A program made the translations under genes and the position numbers. Below are positions 14,440 through 16,688 of a stretch of 16,688 nt of DNA, piece after piece; the stretch's first letter is position 1, and every line of letters begins with the position of its first letter. The notes beneath the pieces were generated by a model. That model was not told where the DNA came from, made no database searches, and worked only from the letters and a program-made list of their open reading frames with translations. Location: the NCBI GenBank assembly GCA_025774735.1, contig JALGZU010000022.1, forward strand, positions 1 to 16,688, in the 5' to 3' direction. This DNA is from a candidate division LCP-89 bacterium. Lineage in GTDB: Bacteria; Electryoneota; B3-LCP.

Positions 14440-14562
14440 CTAATTGTCTGAAGGTTTTATCTCTACAAAATCCTCGCCGGGAGCTCCGCAGACGGGACAT
14501 TTTTCCGGAGGTTCTTCCCCTTCGTAGATATAACCGCAAATCGAGCAACGGAACTTCTTCAT
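14440..14562 (-). CDS. Short rubredoxin-like protein (40 aa)
   Basis: This 40-aa iron protein has one Fe(Cys)4 site: C6 and C9 in [13 protein letters not shown]22 and C25 in [13 protein letters not shown]. The spacing between the two knuckles (12 residues) is much shorter than in classical rubredoxin (52-54 aa) and matches the C-terminal rubredoxin-like domain of rubrerythrin. It is therefore a free-standing rubrerythrin-type electron-transfer module. ATG is at 14562, with GGAG/AGGAG-rich sequence about 10-17 nt upstream, and TAG is at 14440. It lies 33 nt after the sigma54 regulator and 30 nt before the selenoperoxiredoxin, so it is a plausible electron donor to that enzyme (inference). The gene falls under common length cut-offs and is easily missed. 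Confidence 0.92.
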   Translation of the reverse strand: MKKFRCSICGYIYEGEEPPEKCPVCGAPGEDFVEIKPSDN

Positions 14563-14595
14563 GTTTCCAGGTCTCCTCTCCTTCTTTATTAATCT

Positions 14596-16056
14596 TCAAG
14601 ACGAATTATTCGGATGGCGGAAGTCCTCGCCGCGCAGTCCGTGGCGCTGCATGAGCCGCTGGAATCCGGACCGCTCCATGCCGGCATCGCGGGCGCAGTG
14701 GGAGACGTTCCCCTGGTTACGATTGAGCAGGTCAGCGATATATTCCCTCTCGAACCGTGCCACTACGCGAGCTTTTTCATCCTGGAAATTGGTCGGTTTT
14801 TCCGAAGAAAATGCCAACGCTCCAGTTTTCCGCCCGGCGATCTCCGCTGGCAGATGCTTCACCGAAAGGACCTGGTCTTCCTCCAGGATGACCAGGCGTT
14901 CCATCAGGTTGCGTAGTTCCCGGATGTTGCCCGGCCAGGGATAGTTGACCAGTGCCGACATCGCCTCCGCCGGAATCTCCTTCTCGGGTTTCGAGAGGTT
15001 CTGACAGAATTCTTTCGCGAATCTATCGGCCAATAGGGGGATGTCCTCCCTGCGGTCACGCAACCGCGGCAGATCCAGGGGGATCACCGCCAGCCGGAAG
15101 TAGAGATCTTCGCGGAAGCGCCCTTCGTTGATCTCCATGTGAAGATCGCGGTGGGTGGCGGTGATGACGCGGACGTCGATGGGGATCTCCCGCTGCCCCC
15201 CCAAACGCCTGATGGTGCGCTCCTGCAAAACCCGCAGCAGCTTGGCCTGCAGCTTAACCGACATGTCACCGATCTCATCGAGGAAGAGCGTCCCGCCGTC
15301 GGCGACTTCAAACAATCCCCGCTTGGACTGCTTGGCGTCGGTAAATGCCCCTTTTTCGTAACCGAACAGTTCGCTCTCCAGAAGCGTCTCCTGGATCGCT
15401 GTGCAGTTGATCGCCACGAACGACCCCTGAGCGCGGTCGGAGAGGTTGTGGATGGCGCGAGCGGCCAGCTCCTTGCCCGTTCCAGATTCCCCGGTGATCA
15501 GTACAGTGGCTGAGGGGCTGTCAGCGATCTTCGATATGGTGGAGAAGACCTCCTGCATCACCGGACTCTGGCCCACCATCTCGGCGAACTGAACATCGGT
15601 CGTTTCCCGTTTCAATACATCGACCTGGCGGCGCAGTGAAATCACCTCGGCAGCCCGGGAGACGGCATGTTCCATTTCCGCCAGCTCGAAAGGCTTGGTG
15701 ATGTAGTCGTAAGCGCCCAATTTCATGGCGCTCACTGCCGATTTTACGTCGCCGAAGGCGGTGATCATGATGACCATGGGGGCATCACCGGAAGCGGCGA
15801 TCTTCTTGAAGAGGGTGATCCCGTCCATCCCGGGCAGATTGATATCGAGAATTAGGAGGTCCGTGCCCCAGCTTTTCAGCACGTCGAGTGCCTCTTCTGC
15901 GCTGGTGGCGCTCTTCACGCGATGGCCGCGCTTCTCCAGGGCCCCGCCCAGGAAGCGGCGGATGTTCGCCTCGTCGTCAACCAGTAATATATTGAGTTTC
16001 ATCAGGAAGCGGCGGATGTTCGCCTCGTCGTCAACCAGTAATATATTGAGTTTCAT
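14596..16056 (-). CDS. NtrC-family sigma54-dependent response regulator with duplicated N-terminus
   Basis: This is a 486-aa activator: receiver, AAA+ ATPase and Fis-type DNA-binding domain. The phosphoacceptor is D71 in LLILDINLPGMDG, with ITAFGD and the conserved Lys in YITKPFE. The AAA+ domain has Walker A GESGTGKE (189-196), the sigma54-contact loop GAFTDA (236-241, GAFTGA in the prototype), Walker B GGTLFLDEIGD (254-264) and FREDLYFRL. The Fis helix-turn-helix is NQGNVSHCARDAGMERSGF near the C-terminus. The first 18 residues (MKLNILLVDDEANIRRFL) are exactly repeated, so ATG at 16002 gives a normal 468-aa protein and ATG at 16056 a version with extra beta1/alpha1. The outer ATG overlaps the kinase stop (ATGA), the probable ancestral junction. 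The three redox genes follow within 33 nt and may be among its targets (inference). Confidence 0.9.
   Translation of the reverse strand: MKLNILLVDDEANIRRFLMKLNILLVDDEANIRRFLGGALEKRGHRVKSATSAEEALDVLKSWGTDLLILDINLPGMDGITLFKKIAASGDAPMVIMITAFGDVKSAVSAMKLGAYDYITKPFELAEMEHAVSRAAEVISLRRQVDVLKRETTDVQFAEMVGQSPVMQEVFSTISKIADSPSATVLITGESGTGKELAARAIHNLSDRAQGSFVAINCTAIQETLLESELFGYEKGAFTDAKQSKRGLFEVADGGTLFLDEIGDMSVKLQAKLLRVLQERTIRRLGGQREIPIDVRVITATHRDLHMEINEGRFREDLYFRLAVIPLDLPRLRDRREDIPLLADRFAKEFCQNLSKPEKEIPAEAMSALVNYPWPGNIRELRNLMERLVILEEDQVLSVKHLPAEIAGRKTGALAFSSEKPTNFQDEKARVVARFEREYIADLLNRNQGNVSHCARDAGMERSGFQRLMQRHGLRGEDFRHPNNSS
15949..16056 (-). repeat. Perfect 54-bp tandem duplication at the regulator start
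   Basis: Positions 15949-16002 and 16003-16056 are identical over 54 bp, and the flanking bases differ at both ends. The unit is exactly 18 codons and begins with the ATG, so the regulator frame is kept and a second ATG is created. Complete identity implies a very recent event or an assembly error. Confidence 0.97.
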
Positions 16057-16688
16057 ATCGGGTCGTCCGGACTTCTGGTCGGTATAAAGACGGTAACTGA
16101 TGCACCACCCCCGTCCGGATTCTCGATCCAGATCTCTCCATCGTGTTCGGTGACGATTCGATTGGCGATGGCCAGTCCGACACCGCTCCCGCCGGGCTTG
16201 GTGGAAAAAAACATGTCGAACAGTTTCTCCTTGGGCCGGAAAACCCGGGCCCGTATCGCTCACCCGGATCTGCAGGCCGGATCGTCCTTCGTGAGTCATA
16301 CAGGCGACGGTTACGGAAACGATGCCTCCCGCCTCCATAGCCTGAATGGAGTTCAGCATCAGGTTCAGGAAAACCTGCTGCAGTTGATCGGCGTCGGCGA
16401 CCACCTCCGGCAAATTCTTCTCGAAAGTGGTCGCAATCTCGACCTTTTGGCTCCTGGCCTGCTGGCGAATGAAAAAGACGGAACGTTCGATCACGTCCGG
16501 GATCGTGAGTCGGCTTCTTTCAGAGTCTTTACGTCGGGAGAAATCCAAAAGTTGGTTGAGCACCCCGTTGAGGCGGCGGATATCGTCTGATATCGCATCC
16601 AGAGCCTGGCGAGCGTCGGAGTCCTTCGCATCTTCCAGCATCGTGTCGATCCCCAGGCGGATGCCGGCCAGAGGATTGCGGATCTCGT
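16053..16688 (-). CDS. Sensor histidine kinase, C-terminal part, frameshifted in the ATPase domain
   Basis: This is the partner kinase of the NtrC-type regulator, entering from the right edge. The edge cuts the phosphoacceptor: the first two visible bases (AC) fit a His codon followed by EIRNPLAGIRLGIDTMLED, the H box. The dimerisation helix continues to LNGVLNQLLDFSRRKDSE. The ATPase N box is DQLQQVFLNLMLNSIQAM and G1 is VSDTGPGF. Between 16230 and 16248 the frame shifts by +1. The F and G2 boxes (KEKLFDMFFSTKPGGSGVGLAIANRI) and the end (FIPTRSPDDPI, TGA at 16053-16055) lie in the other frame. Without correction the chain runs through about 55 nonsense residues directly into the regulator. 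Two bases, or five, missing after GFPA would restore the family pattern. The sensor domain is outside the window. Confidence 0.82.

Noticed and set aside
14402..14599. 65-aa minus-strand open frame
   Set aside because: Arg-rich composition with no motif. It is the alternative frame of the rubredoxin gene, whose frame has both CxxC knuckles.
14740..14775. Possible sigma54 site (TGGCAC on the minus strand, within the regulator gene)
   Set aside because: The TTGC -12 element is missing at the required spacing.
14596..16641. A single long kinase-regulator hybrid protein
   Set aside because: The joining segment (about 55 residues before the regulator Met) is out of frame relative to the kinase F and G2 boxes, and the kinase has its own stop overlapping the regulator ATG. 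Treated as two genes with a frameshift.

Overview
The window is a gene-dense stretch of a bacterial chromosome, with no tRNA, rRNA, CRISPR array or transposon visible. A secreted protein ends in a type IX secretion-type (PNPFNP / FlgD-like) sorting domain, which points to the FCB superphylum or one of its uncultured relatives (Bacteroidota, Zixibacteria, KSB1, Marinimicrobia and similar). That placement is inference. Rubredoxin, ferritin-like and peroxiredoxin genes, a Mo-hydroxylase and an indolepyruvate:ferredoxin oxidoreductase-type subunit suggest anaerobic or microaerophilic life. Some genes have good Shine-Dalgarno sites and others have none.

Region 1 (1-2689, minus strand) is an operon: an orphan IorB-like 2-oxoacid:ferredoxin oxidoreductase subunit, then the FAD, [2Fe-2S] and molybdopterin subunits of a xanthine dehydrogenase-family hydroxylase. 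The Mo subunit runs off the left edge. Region 2 (2842-4642, minus) is a secreted beta-helix protein with its own sigma70-like promoter and terminator. Region 3 (4639-6722, minus) is a two-gene unit: a HpnE-like FAD amine oxidase and a class I methyltransferase.

Region 4 (6786-13673, plus) is one long, tightly packed transcription unit: STAS anti-anti-sigma factor, GAF-SpoIIE phosphatase and RsbW-like kinase (a partner-switching module), then coaD, ftsE, ftsX, rmlB and a polyprenyl-phosphate sugar-1-phosphate transferase. Six of the seven junctions overlap or are nearly contiguous. The unit combines signalling with cell-envelope and division functions and ends at a strong bidirectional terminator.

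Region 5 (13694-16688, minus) holds a two-component system (histidine kinase and sigma54-activating NtrC-type regulator) followed by a 40-aa rubredoxin, a peroxiredoxin and a 68-aa half-ferritin. The peroxiredoxin has an in-frame UGA exactly at the peroxidatic cysteine position, with a SECIS-like hairpin just downstream. It is very probably a selenoprotein that conventional gene calling would truncate to 96 aa. The rubredoxin and half-ferritin resemble separated pieces of rubrerythrin, so the trio looks like a compact peroxide-detoxification module. The two-component genes carry two lesions within about 300 bp: a frameshift in the kinase ATPase domain and a perfect 54-bp tandem duplication at the start of the regulator. 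These are either real variants or assembly errors.
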